NCBI GenBank assembly: GCA_024743115.1
Contig: JANSXC010000034.1
Coordinates: 1 to 52,163 of the forward strand
DNA length: 52,163 bases
Reading direction: 5' to 3'
Source of the DNA: a bacterium
GTDB lineage: Bacteria; Planctomycetota; UBA1135; UBA2386
Every line of letters starts with the position of its first letter. The first letter of the stretch is position 1. A program made the translations under genes and the position numbers. The notes beneath the pieces are model-generated. The model was not told the DNA's origin and did no database searches. It saw only the letters and a list, made by a program, of their open reading frames with translations. Below, piece by piece: positions 1 to 8,400 of this stretch.

Positions 1-2
1 AA

Positions 3-1220
3 GCGCTCGACTTCGCCCTCGTGCAGGTCAGCAAGCGCGGCGACGAGCAGATGCGAGAAGCCGTCACCCTGACGCTCGATCGCATGATGGACAGCCCGTT
101 GCACGATCACGTCGACGGCGGGTTCTTCCGCTATTCGCGCACGCCGGACTGGCACACGCCGAACTACGAGAAGCTGCTCGACCAGAATGCGCTCGTGCTA
201 CGCGCCTACCTCGAGGCCTACCAGCTGTTCGAGAACGACGCCTATCGCCGCGCAGCCGAGGGCATCGTCGAGTGGATGATGACGACGATGCGTGACCCGA
301 AGACGGGCGCCTTCGCCGGCAGCCAGAACGGCGATCACGACTACTTCACGACGGGTGGCTCCGACCGCAGTCGACACCAGAGCCCGACGCTCGACGACAC
401 CGTCTACTGCCACGCGAACGCAATCGCCGTATCGAGCCTGCTCAAGGCCGCCGCGGTGCTGCAGCAGCCGCATTGGCACGAGCACGCGGTCACCACGCTG
501 CGATTCCTGCTCGACCACCTCTACGACGGCCGCGAGGTCTACCACTACTGGGACGGCACCTACCACCTGCCGGGCATGCTCGCGGACCAGGCGTTCCTGA
601 TCCGCGCGCTCATCGACGCCGCCCAGAACACGGGCGACTCGGATCTGCTCGCGCCCGCCGAGGCGATCGCGGACCGCGTGATCGAACGGCAGAAGGCGCA
701 GTCGGGTGGGTTCTACGACATCCTGCAGGACCAGGGCTCGGCGGGCTCGATGCGGCGTCGCAACCGCTCGATCCTCGACAACGCGCAGATGGCGGAGTCG
801 CTGGTGCGGCTGTCGTATCTCGCGCGCCGGCCGGACCTGTTCCACGAAGCCATCGGCGCGCTGGAGTCGTTCGCGGGCGACTACCGCGAGTACGGCTACT
901 ACGTCGCCGGCTACGGTCGCGCGGTCGACCTGGTGTTCTACGAACCGCTGTTCGTCACAATCGTGGGCGATCGCAGCGATGAACGTGCGGTCGCGTTGCG
1001 ACGCGCGGCGCTTTTGCCCTACGTGCCGTCGCGCATCGTGCAGTCACTCGACCCCGACCACGACCCGGTGCTGCTCGAACGCAGCGGCCTCGAGGTACGG
1101 GAAACGCCGACGGCGTGGCTCGCGATCGGCAGCGCAGTGCAGTGCGCCGCGAACACGGAAGCCGACGTGCTCGCCGCGATCACGAAGGTCGAGGCCGAGC
1201 GGCGCTCGGGGCTGGCTTAG
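3..1220 (+). CDS. YyaL/SPATA20-like protein (DUF255), C-terminal part, 5' truncated by window
   Basis: The frame is open to the left edge, so the gene begins outside the window. The visible ~405 residues match the C-terminal half of the YyaL/SPATA20 family, which carries an N-terminal thioredoxin-like domain (not visible here) followed by an alpha/alpha six-hairpin barrel resembling N-acylglucosamine 2-epimerases. Family-typical blocks are the HDHVDGGFFRYS stretch followed by NYEKLLDQNALVLRAYLEAY, then SPTLDDTVYCHANA and the DNAQMAESLVRL block near the middle. A GTG at 21 could be read as a start, but the preceding codons also code sensibly and the family is much longer. Function is unknown in bacteria; the protein is expected to be cytosolic. 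It converges with rpoZ, leaving only 35 bases between the stops. Confidence 0.8.
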   Translation, partial: ALDFALVQVSKRGDEQMREAVTLTLDRMMDSPLHDHVDGGFFRYSRTPDWHTPNYEKLLDQNALVLRAYLEAYQLFENDAYRRAAEGIVEWMMTTMRDPKTGAFAGSQNGDHDYFTTGGSDRSRHQSPTLDDTVYCHANAIAVSSLLKAAAVLQQPHWHEHAVTTLRFLLDHLYDGREVYHYWDGTYHLPGMLADQAFLIRALIDAAQNTGDSDLLAPAEAIADRVIERQKAQSGGFYDILQDQGSAGSMRRRNRSILDNAQMAESLVRLSYLARRPDLFHEAIGALESFAGDYREYGYYVAGYGRAVDLVFYEPLFVTIVGDRSDERAVALRRAALLPYVPSRIVQSLDPDHDPVLLERSGLEVRETPTAWLAIGSAVQCAANTEADVLAAITKVEAERRSGLA

Positions 1221-1255
1221 GCAGAATCGGCCGCGGCCGCCCCCTCAGGAGCCGC

Positions 1256-1471
1256 CTACAGGGTCGGCTCGGCCTGCTCCTCGTCGGGGACGAGTTCGAT
1301 CAGGCCGCGACGGAGCTCTTCGCTCGCGATCTTGATGTAGTTGCGCTCACGGGTCTCGAACAGCGGCTTCTGGCCGCGGACGAGTTCACGCACGCGCTTC
1401 TGCAGCAGCGCGGTCAGGCGGAACGAACCGGAGACCTGTTTGACCAATTCCTGCGGGAGGCTCTGTTCCAT
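1256..1471 (-). CDS. rpoZ: DNA-directed RNA polymerase omega subunit
   Basis: A 71-residue protein whose core (residues ~15-55) has the omega pattern: SGSFRLTALLQKRVRELVRG, then a PLFETRERNYIKIASEEL segment, then RGLIEL. Omega binds the beta' subunit and helps assemble RNA polymerase. Compared with most omegas, the second half reads NYIKIA where N-P-V-x-I-A is usual. I chose the ATG at 1471 because the conserved part starts soon after; an upstream in-frame ATG at 1513 would add 14 Pro/Ser/Arg-rich residues that look untranslated. No strong ribosome binding site is visible. The gene follows the prepilin operon on the same strand after a 230-base gap that contains a hairpin, so it probably has its own promoter. 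Similarity was judged by eye on a short protein. Confidence 0.72.
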   Translation of the reverse strand: MEQSLPQELVKQVSGSFRLTALLQKRVRELVRGQKPLFETRERNYIKIASEELRRGLIELVPDEEQAEPTL

Positions 1472-1663
1472 GCTGCGGGCGGGGCTGCGGGGTAGCGGGC
1501 TTGGGCCGCTCATCGGCGGCGGAACGGGCCGGGAGCGGCCCGATCAGGGCGAAACAGCATAGGCGCGACTGCTGCCGATGCAAGACTGGGCGGCAATGCA
1601 AGGCTCGGCCGCGCAAGAGCCTACGGCCACCCGGACGGCCACGCATTGGCGGATCGCGGTCGT

Positions 1664-1688
1664 CGGCGGGGCCGGACGGGGCCCGCCG
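1664..1688 (-). terminator. hairpin downstream of the prepilin operon
   Basis: An inverted repeat with left arm CGGCGGGGCC and right arm GGCCCGCCG (9 pairs with one bulged G) around a short GGACG-type loop, 14 bases beyond the stop of the minus-strand prepilin gene. There is no U tract, so it may be a weak terminator or an RNA 3'-end protector. Confidence 0.35.
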
Positions 1689-1701
1689 CACGCGTCCGAA
1701 G

Positions 1702-2796
1702 CTACATATCCCGGGTGTCCACCACGACCTGCGAATCGTGGTAAGCCTTGTGACCACGGGAGTTGGTGCTCGTCAGCACGAAGTGGAGCAGCACCTGGCG
1801 GGCCGAGCTCGGTCCGACGATCTGGATCTCGAGGCCGTGCGGGAAACCGTCGCCCGAGTTGCTGGGGACCCCGAACGTCGCCACGCCGAAACTCGGCTGC
1901 GAGTAGTTCGTCGCCACCGAGTGGTGCCGGTAGTACAGCATGCCGGTCACGGTGTCGTCGCGACGCTCGATCTCGAACGGCGTCGAACGCCCGGTCGCGA
2001 CGAGCGGGGTGTCGCTGAGCGAACCGTCACTCGGGTCGATCTGCCGGATCGTGCCGACGACGCTCGGCATGTCCCCGCGCCGCCAGACGATCTGCACCGG
2101 CTCGTGCGTGACTCCACCGGCATCCGGGGTCGCGTTCACGAGGTGCAGCAGCACCTCGGCCTGATCGGTCGGGTCCGTGATCGCGTCGATACTCACGGCG
2201 TCGATCACGGGCTCACCGACGACCCGAATCAGGTTGAGCCCGAGCGGCGAACCACCGCGCGGACCACCGTCCTCCGGCGTCAGGTAGATGTAGACCCAGC
2301 GCAGAACGTCGACGAGGTACTCGTTCGTGCTCGTGCAAACGAAGCGGTCCGTCCAGGCGACGCGGGCGAAGAACAGCGAGTTCCCTGTGATCTCCGCGCC
2401 GACCGTGTCGGGTGCGAACTCACCGAGCGGCGAGACCGTCGGCAGCCGGCTCGTCCCGATCGGCGCCGGTACGCCATCGAGGTCGAGGACCCCGAGGTTC
2501 GCAGCACCCTCCGTGTCGGCCCCGAAGAGTCGCACCGAAGAAACGAGCTCGAGCCGCGTGTCGTTGATGACCTCCTGGGCGACCTCCGCCGCGCGGGTCA
2601 TGCGCCGCGAGAGATCCGCGGCGTCGGCCCCTGACAGCGAGAGGTTCGCGACCGAGTAGAGCATCACGAACAGCATGACCGTCGCGATGGTCAGCTCGAG
2701 CAGGCTGAAGCCCGCAGTCCCGCGGTCACTGATACGGCACTCACAGATCTGGCGGTCACCGATCCGACTGCCACTGATTGGGGAGGAGCAGCTCAT
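1702..2796 (-). CDS. prepilin-type N-terminal cleavage/methylation protein (minor pseudopilin-like)
   Basis: A 364-residue protein. After ~30 polar residues comes a class III signal peptide: the G-FSLLE cleavage motif (residues ~32-37, with Glu at +5) followed by a ~20-residue hydrophobic helix (LTIATVMLFVMLYSVAN). It would be processed by a prepilin peptidase and assembled into a type II secretion or type IV pilus-like machine. The ~300-residue exported part is beta-rich and unlike standard pseudopilins; I recognise no domain in it. The ATG at 2796 overlaps the stop of the preceding gene (ATGA), so the two are translationally coupled. Longer readings toward 3111 lie inside the upstream gene and are shadows. 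Length and gene position fit a GspJ/PilW-like minor subunit, but the exact class is not assigned. Confidence 0.8.
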   Translation of the reverse strand: MSCSSPISGSRIGDRQICECRISDRGTAGFSLLELTIATVMLFVMLYSVANLSLSGADAADLSRRMTRAAEVAQEVINDTRLELVSSVRLFGADTEGAANLGVLDLDGVPAPIGTSRLPTVSPLGEFAPDTVGAEITGNSLFFARVAWTDRFVCTSTNEYLVDVLRWVYIYLTPEDGGPRGGSPLGLNLIRVVGEPVIDAVSIDAITDPTDQAEVLLHLVNATPDAGGVTHEPVQIVWRRGDMPSVVGTIRQIDPSDGSLSDTPLVATGRSTPFEIERRDDTVTGMLYYRHHSVATNYSQPSFGVATFGVPSNSGDGFPHGLEIQIVGPSSARQVLLHFVLTSTNSRGHKAYHDSQVVVDTRDM

Positions 2797-5700
2797 CGTT
2801 GGACGTAAATCTTGGTCTTGTGGAAGCAGTAGTGGACCTGCGCGCCCTGCCGGTAGCAGTTGATCTGCAGCAGGTAGGTGCCGCGCGGGAACGTTGCCGA
2901 CGGGGTCGACCAGCGGAACGTCTCCTGCCCGATCGAGAGATCGGGCACGAGGTGGGTCGAGCTCGTCGGTCGCTCGTGCGGCGTCGCTACCGTGTCGTCC
3001 TGCACGTAGAGCCACGTGTCGCCGTTGTCGCGCGAGTACATGATCGCGTACTCGAGCAGCGACTCGTTCTCGTTGAACGTGCCGGTCTGCGTGTAGGGCA
3101 GGCCGTCCCAACGGGTCCAGTCGACGTCGTACTGGATGTCGATCTCGGGCGGGTTCAGCAGCTCGGAGATGTCGTTCGGGTAGTCGATCTCCACGCGCGG
3201 CAGCTGCTGGATACGCAGCGTGTTCGACGTGTCACCGGCCTCGAAGAACGAGTGCACGAGCGTGAGCACCGACCACTTGGCGATGAACGACGTGCCCGTC
3301 GAGACCGTGCGGTCGATGCCGTTCACGACGATGTAGGTCGCGTCCGTGCCCGCCGGGTTGACGAGCTTGACCGCGCCCGAGCCCGTGCCCGAACCGTGGT
3401 TGAAGTAGGTCTTGAACAGCGTCGCGTTGTAGCGGTTGGTCGAGTACGGCGCGTAGCCCCACTCGTCCGCACCCCACGCGTTGTCCGTGACCGAGAACGG
3501 GCGGCTGATCGGCGCCGAGGTCGGCAGGGTCAGGTTGTAGTTGTTCGCGATCTCGAGGCCGGGGCCGACCATGCTGCCGTTACCGCCCGCGAAGATGTGG
3601 TCGAACGTCGCACCACCCGAACCGCAGTTGAAGAACGACACACAGCCGCGGCCGGCGGCGCGCTGGTGGTGCGTCCGGATCTCGACACCCTTGGCCCGGC
3701 GTCGACTCGCGAGGTAGGCCGAATTGACCGGCGTCTGGTAGAACTCGCCCGTGCCGGTGCCCGGATTGAGGTTGCCACGCATGTTGCCGGCGACATCCTC
3801 CGCCTGCCACACCGACGCCGCGGTGTCGGGGTAGAGCTCCCCGAGCCACGGCATACCGAACCACGCGTTGCTGCCGGGCTCCCGCACCCAGCGCCGCGAA
3901 CTCGTGATCGTGTTGAGGTAGCCGCTGCCCGTCCCGCCGTGCGGAATCATGTTCGACGGAATCGAGCTCGGGTAACCGTTCGCACTGTCGTAGCCGATGT
4001 CGTTGCCGATGCCGGTGTAGTAGTACGAGTAGCCCGTCAGCGTCGTGTAGACGCAGGCGCTGTTGGTGAGCCCCTGCCGGAACAGCTGCATCAGCCGCGG
4101 CACGTCACACGACATCGCACCGTTCCAGCGGTCACGGATGCGGTAGGCGTCGAGCGCCGGGTAGTCCCAGCCCGCGTAGTCGGTGCCGTCCCAGAGGTCG
4201 TCGTGGTACCAGTTGTACGAGTTGGGGAAGTCCGTGGCGCCGTTGAAGCAGTCCTTGTAGGGCAGGTGGCGCGGATCGCCGTTGAACTGCGCGCGCTCGG
4301 TCGCGGGCACGTCGTCGGCACTGTCGGCCCACCACGTGTACGTCACCGAGAGGTTCTCGGGTTCGTAACGGTTGGCCGGCGGCCAGGCCACGCCGCCTTC
4401 TGTCGGCCCCGTGTAGATCCGTGTGCGAACCTCGAGAACGACGTCGTCGTCGGGGTTGTAGCGGCCGTTGGTCGGCGTCGTGAACGAGTTGTTCGTGAGC
4501 GCGACCGGATCGATCGTCAAGCGCCAACGCGCCGTGTTCTTCGGTAGGTCACCACTCGTAGGCGTCGTGAGGTCGTTGGTGAAGTCGCGCCCGACCTCGA
4601 CCGGCGATGGCACGTAGTGCATGCCGTAGAGGTTGAAGCCCGCATCGAGGCCGTAGCCGCTCACTGGCGGACACACGACCGGAGTGTTGGCGAGCACGAT
4701 CCGCGTAAACACAGGGTCCGTTCCGTTCTGAACGGGGAACGCGTAGTACCACATCTGAGTCGGATCGGTCGCGTCACTCAAGAACGTCGCGTCCTGCCAG
4801 CTCGTCGCGTAGTCGGATGTCCCGTTCGCAGGCACACCGCCGGGCACACACTGGAGCCTCGCGAAGGACATCATCTTGAAAGTCGTCTCGTCCACGAGAT
4901 CGACCCCCATGACGTCGACGATCGTGTAGTTGGGCGCAATCGGGTCCGAGGAGTTGATGCGATCGATCCCCGAATAGTTCGGATCATCGAGGTAGGCATA
5001 CATGCGCAGCACCACCGGATCGCTCGAACCGGGGCTCACATCGTCACGCATGGTCCGCAGCTCTTCGGGGTGCGTCACGACACGCACGTGTGGCGCCTTC
5101 AACGGCACGCGCGCCGCATCGCTGTAGTTGCGCAGCGGCGGCATCGGCAGCAGCTCACCGTGCAGGTTGATGACCAGCGCGTTCTTGTACTTCTCGGGCG
5201 CGGTGATCATGTCCTCGAGGAACAGCCGCAAAGTCGGCTCCTTGGACATGTCGTCGAGCTCCGCTGGCGGCGTCGTGCCGCCAGCCTTCGCGGCCGCGAT
5301 CGCGGCCTCCCGCGCCTCGATCTCCGCGATGCGCGTGTCCCACAGCGCCTTCTCCTGCGGGTAGCGCATCGAGTGGTTGAAGTAGTCCGCGAGCGCGTAG
5401 GGGTGCGGGTTGAGCGTCGCGTCGTAGCCGTTCGTGGCGACGCCATCGAGGTTGATGTGGCCCTTGATGTTGTCGGGCACGTAGTAGTAGACCGACGACG
5501 AACCCGCCGGCATCTTGCCCGGGTAGTGGTAGACGTCGGGCACCGGCTGGCGACTGTCGTTGCTGTCGTTGACGTAGGGCCGGTAGCCTTGATTGCGACC
5601 GAACGACGACTTCGTGATCCAGTGCGTGCGGAACACGAGGCCCGGATTGCGGCTCTCGAGGTCGGTGATCATCGACTCGACGAACGGCTTGATGGTGTCC

Positions 5701-6290
5701 ATGTAGACCCACCAGCCCGGGATGTTCTCGATCGCGAGCAGGTAGACGTCGAAGACTTGCGTGGTCGGGAACGCGACCGCCGCCGAGTTGATCACGGACG
5801 AGAGGTCCGCCATCGCGATCTCGTTGCCGTCCTCGTCTCGCCGGAAGATCGTGACCGTGACGTAGCGCACGTTGCGGTTGTTGACGCCCGAGAACGGCTG
5901 CACCGAGATGCGCCGCGTCCAGAGCCAGGTGCCGTGACGCTGGTAGTTACCGGACAGCACGTGGTCGGGCGCAACGAGCGTGCTCGTCGCATCCGTCGTG
6001 ATCGTGAGCGTATTGTTGCTCGTCACGCCGTCGTCGAGCGCGTCGAGGTCGACGGCGCTGTCCGTCGCTCCACGATCGACGAGGTTCTGGATCTCGGACA
6101 GGATGCCCTGCGCCTTCGCATACGCGAACACGCGATCCTTCTCGACGCGCGTCGTCTGGTAATTCACCGCGATATGGTTGATCAGCACCGCGGCGCCGAC
6201 GACGAGGATCAGCATGGCGAACGTCACCTCGGCGAACGTGAAGCCAGCCTCATTCGTGGCACGGCCCTTCTTGGCACGGGTAGTACGCAT
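2793..6290 (-). CDS. giant prepilin-like protein (1165 aa) with GspI/PilV-like N terminus
   Basis: A class III signal peptide is clear: basic residues, then G-FTFAE at ~16-21 with Glu at +5, then the hydrophobic helix VTFAMLILVVGAAVLINHIAV. The residues after it (YQTTRVEKDRVFAYAKAQGILSEIQNL) resemble GspI/PilV minor pseudopilins. Those are normally 120-200 residues, whereas this has ~1100 further residues. The body is rich in Tyr, Trp, Asn and Gly with several Cys, and contains a Lys/Glu/Ala-rich segment around 300-345. The last ~110 residues (YAIMYSRDNGDTW ... FRWSTPSATFPRGTYLLQI) look like an Ig/FN3-type beta-sandwich. The ATG at 6290 has an AGGAG nine bases upstream; the TTG at 6296 is too close to it. 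It is first in an operon with the 1702-2796 gene. It could be a pilus-tip adhesin or an oversized tip pseudopilin. Confidence 0.8.
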   Translation of the reverse strand: MRTTRAKKGRATNEAGFTFAEVTFAMLILVVGAAVLINHIAVNYQTTRVEKDRVFAYAKAQGILSEIQNLVDRGATDSAVDLDALDDGVTSNNTLTITTDATSTLVAPDHVLSGNYQRHGTWLWTRRISVQPFSGVNNRNVRYVTVTIFRRDEDGNEIAMADLSSVINSAAVAFPTTQVFDVYLLAIENIPGWWVYMDTIKPFVESMITDLESRNPGLVFRTHWITKSSFGRNQGYRPYVNDSNDSRQPVPDVYHYPGKMPAGSSSVYYYVPDNIKGHINLDGVATNGYDATLNPHPYALADYFNHSMRYPQEKALWDTRIAEIEAREAAIAAAKAGGTTPPAELDDMSKEPTLRLFLEDMITAPEKYKNALVINLHGELLPMPPLRNYSDAARVPLKAPHVRVVTHPEELRTMRDDVSPGSSDPVVLRMYAYLDDPNYSGIDRINSSDPIAPNYTIVDVMGVDLVDETTFKMMSFARLQCVPGGVPANGTSDYATSWQDATFLSDATDPTQMWYYAFPVQNGTDPVFTRIVLANTPVVCPPVSGYGLDAGFNLYGMHYVPSPVEVGRDFTNDLTTPTSGDLPKNTARWRLTIDPVALTNNSFTTPTNGRYNPDDDVVLEVRTRIYTGPTEGGVAWPPANRYEPENLSVTYTWWADSADDVPATERAQFNGDPRHLPYKDCFNGATDFPNSYNWYHDDLWDGTDYAGWDYPALDAYRIRDRWNGAMSCDVPRLMQLFRQGLTNSACVYTTLTGYSYYYTGIGNDIGYDSANGYPSSIPSNMIPHGGTGSGYLNTITSSRRWVREPGSNAWFGMPWLGELYPDTAASVWQAEDVAGNMRGNLNPGTGTGEFYQTPVNSAYLASRRRAKGVEIRTHHQRAAGRGCVSFFNCGSGGATFDHIFAGGNGSMVGPGLEIANNYNLTLPTSAPISRPFSVTDNAWGADEWGYAPYSTNRYNATLFKTYFNHGSGTGSGAVKLVNPAGTDATYIVVNGIDRTVSTGTSFIAKWSVLTLVHSFFEAGDTSNTLRIQQLPRVEIDYPNDISELLNPPEIDIQYDVDWTRWDGLPYTQTGTFNENESLLEYAIMYSRDNGDTWLYVQDDTVATPHERPTSSTHLVPDLSIGQETFRWSTPSATFPRGTYLLQINCYRQGAQVHYCFHKTKIYVQR

Positions 6291-6299
6291 TCGCAATCA

Positions 6300-6304
6300 C
6301 TCCT
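6300..6304 (-). promoter_or_regulatory. Shine-Dalgarno AGGAG fixing the giant prepilin start
   Basis: AGGAG on the minus strand lies 9 bases before the ATG at 6290 and only 3 bases before the in-frame TTG at 6296, which favours the ATG as the true start. Confidence 0.6.
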
Positions 6305-6480
6305 GACGGGGACGTGCCCCGGTTCCGGGTCCTGACTCCAGACCTCGCTCCCCTATCGGCAGAACCCCGTACCCGGGTGGTGCCGACCTTCGTTCGGCGT
6401 CTCGATTCGAGGCACGCCGGCGCGGGACCGCCCCCGCGCTCGAGCGTCGGGATTTGCAACACCGGGCCCGGCGGACCATT

Positions 6481-8400
6481 GTGCACCCCGTGGCATCGAC
6501 CGAGAGCAGCGAGACGCAGCGTCCGGGCCGGCTGAAACGCGCGTTCGGCCGGCCGCTGCGACTGCTCTGGCGCCACCGGCTGCCCGTTCTGCTCGGCATG
6601 TCCCTCGTGCCGGTGCACGCCGCCGTCACGCTCTGGATGCCGGGCCTGATCGGCCGCACGCTCGACCTGCTCACGGCTGCGGCGCAGGCCCCGCCCGATC
6701 CCGACACGTCGACGATCGCGACCAGCGATCCCGAGACGCTCGCCGCGGGCTACGGCGACTTGCGGGCCGCGTGCCTGGTGCTGCTCGCACTCGGCCTCGC
6801 CGAAGCGGTGAGCCGGTTCGTTTCACGCCGCCTGCTCATCGACGTCTCGCGTCACGTCGAGGAGGACCTCAAGAACGACCTCGTCGCACACCTCCAGCGG
6901 CTGCCGATGACGTGGTTCGATCGCTCGCGCACCGGCGATCTCGTCAGCCGCCTGACGCAGGACGCCGAGCTCGTGCGTTTCGTCATGGGGCCCTTGCTGC
7001 TGCACGGCGGCAACGCGCTCTGCGTGCTACCGGCCGGTGCCTGGCTCATGGCGTCGATGAACGTGCCCGTGACGCTCGCGGCCGCCGGCGTCTTCGGCCT
7101 GCTGCTCTTCGCGTTCCGCAGCGTGATGCCACGCCTGCACAAGTGGAGCAAGAAGTCGCAGGAAGCCGTCGGCGAAATCTCGCAGCAGGCCCAGGAGGAC
7201 TTCGCCGGCATTCGCGTCGTGCACCAGTTCGCTCGCGTCGAGCGCGAACGCGCGGCGATGGCGACGAAGAACCGGCGCTACCTGCTCGCGAACCTCCGCC
7301 TCGTGCGCCTGCGTTCGCTGCTCAATGCGCTCACGCACACGACGAGCGGTGCCGTGCTACTCACCGTGCTCGCAGTCGGTGGCTACGAGGCGATCGCGGG
7401 TCGCATCACGGTCGGTGAGCTGTTCCAGTTCATCGGCTACCTCGCGCTGATGACGTTTCCGCTCGAGGTTCTCGGCTGGACGATCGCGATGCTGCCGCGG
7501 GCGTATGCGGGCGCGAACCGCATCGCCGAGCTGTTCGAGGTCGAGCCCGAACCGAACACGGGCGCGGCCCCCGAGCTGACGGGCCGGATCCGCGTCGAGA
7601 ACCTCACGTTCACGTATCCCGAGGCCGAACGGCCGGCCCTGGCCGACGTCTCGTTCACCCTGGAACCCGGCCAGAAGCTCGGTCTCGTCGGGCCCGTGGG
7701 CGCGGGCAAGTCGACGCTGCTCGCACTGCTCATGCGGCTCTACGACCCACCGCGCGGCACGATCTTCCTCGACGACCACGATCTGCTCGACCTGGAACCC
7801 GAGATCGTGCGCCGACGCTTCGCACTCGCGGCACAGGAGCCGTTCTTGTTCAGCGACACGATCGCAAACAACGTCGCGTTCGGCGATGCCGCGGCGCCGG
7901 CTCCCGGCGACGCCGCGGCGCCGGCTGGCGACCTGATCCCGTCCACGCTCGACGCGGCCGTCGGCGCTGCGGCACTCGATCAGGACCTGCCGCAGTTCCG
8001 CGACGGGCTGTCGACACTCGTCGGCGAACGCGGCGTCACGCTGTCGGGCGGCCAGAAGCAACGCGTGTCGCTGGCGCGTGCGCTGCTCAGCGACCGACCC
8101 GGTCTGCTGCTCGACGACACCCTGTCCGCGGTCGACCCCGGCACCGAGCAGCGCATCCTGCGCGGGCTCGAGACGGCGCGCCGCGACCGCACCGTCATCG
8201 CGGCCTCGCATCGGCTATCCGTCGTCGCGGACGCCGACCTGATTCTCGTGTTCGATGCCGGCCAGGTGCGCGAACGCGGCACGCACGAGCAACTCCTCGC
8301 AGGCGCCGGCCGCTACGCGGCGGCCTGGCAGCTCCAGGCGGAGTCCGATGCGCTCGAGTCCAACGACCCTGGTGGCGACGGCGAGGAGGGCGCGGCATGA
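6481..8400 (+). CDS. ABC exporter half-transporter, degenerate-site subunit of a heterodimer
   Basis: A fused transmembrane-ATPase subunit (639 aa from GTG 6481; TTG 6454 and GTG 6490 are alternatives with no clear ribosome site). The N-terminal type I exporter membrane domain (~residues 25-325) is followed by a nucleotide-binding domain with Walker A GPVGAGKST, Q-loop in AAQEPFLF, signature LSGGQKQR, Walker B/D-loop LLLDDTLSAVD and H-loop ASHRLS. The residue after the Walker B Asp is Asp instead of catalytic Glu, as in the degenerate-site subunit of heterodimeric exporters such as TM287 or BmrC. The next gene starts within this stop codon (ATGA), supplying the partner. An extra Ala/Pro-rich 24-base-period duplication lies between the Q-loop and signature. 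The substrate (lipid, drug or peptide) is unknown. Confidence 0.9.
   Translation: MHPVASTESSETQRPGRLKRAFGRPLRLLWRHRLPVLLGMSLVPVHAAVTLWMPGLIGRTLDLLTAAAQAPPDPDTSTIATSDPETLAAGYGDLRAACLVLLALGLAEAVSRFVSRRLLIDVSRHVEEDLKNDLVAHLQRLPMTWFDRSRTGDLVSRLTQDAELVRFVMGPLLLHGGNALCVLPAGAWLMASMNVPVTLAAAGVFGLLLFAFRSVMPRLHKWSKKSQEAVGEISQQAQEDFAGIRVVHQFARVERERAAMATKNRRYLLANLRLVRLRSLLNALTHTTSGAVLLTVLAVGGYEAIAGRITVGELFQFIGYLALMTFPLEVLGWTIAMLPRAYAGANRIAELFEVEPEPNTGAAPELTGRIRVENLTFTYPEAERPALADVSFTLEPGQKLGLVGPVGAGKSTLLALLMRLYDPPRGTIFLDDHDLLDLEPEIVRRRFALAAQEPFLFSDTIANNVAFGDAAAPAPGDAAAPAGDLIPSTLDAAVGAAALDQDLPQFRDGLSTLVGERGVTLSGGQKQRVSLARALLSDRPGLLLDDTLSAVDPGTEQRILRGLETARRDRTVIAASHRLSVVADADLILVFDAGQVRERGTHEQLLAGAGRYAAAWQLQAESDALESNDPGGDGEEGAA
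7882..7926 (+). repeat. short tandem duplication inside the ABC ATPase domain
   Basis: Two 21-base copies (7882-7902 and 7906-7926) differ at one base and repeat with a 24-base period, encoding GDAAAPAP followed by GDAAAPA. They fall between the Q-loop and the LSGGQ signature, where other exporters are shorter, so this is a lineage-specific low-complexity insertion in a surface loop. Confidence 0.75.

Noticed and set aside
1221..1255. Palindrome CGGCCGCGGCCG as terminator between convergent genes
   Set aside because: A perfect palindrome without loop cannot form a good hairpin, and no U tract follows.
2778..6335. Long plus-strand frames (2778-4547, 4617-6335) opposite the giant prepilin gene
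   Set aside because: Arg/Val/Asp/His-biased antisense shadows without recognisable domains or start signals; the minus strand carries the prepilin motif and operon overlap.
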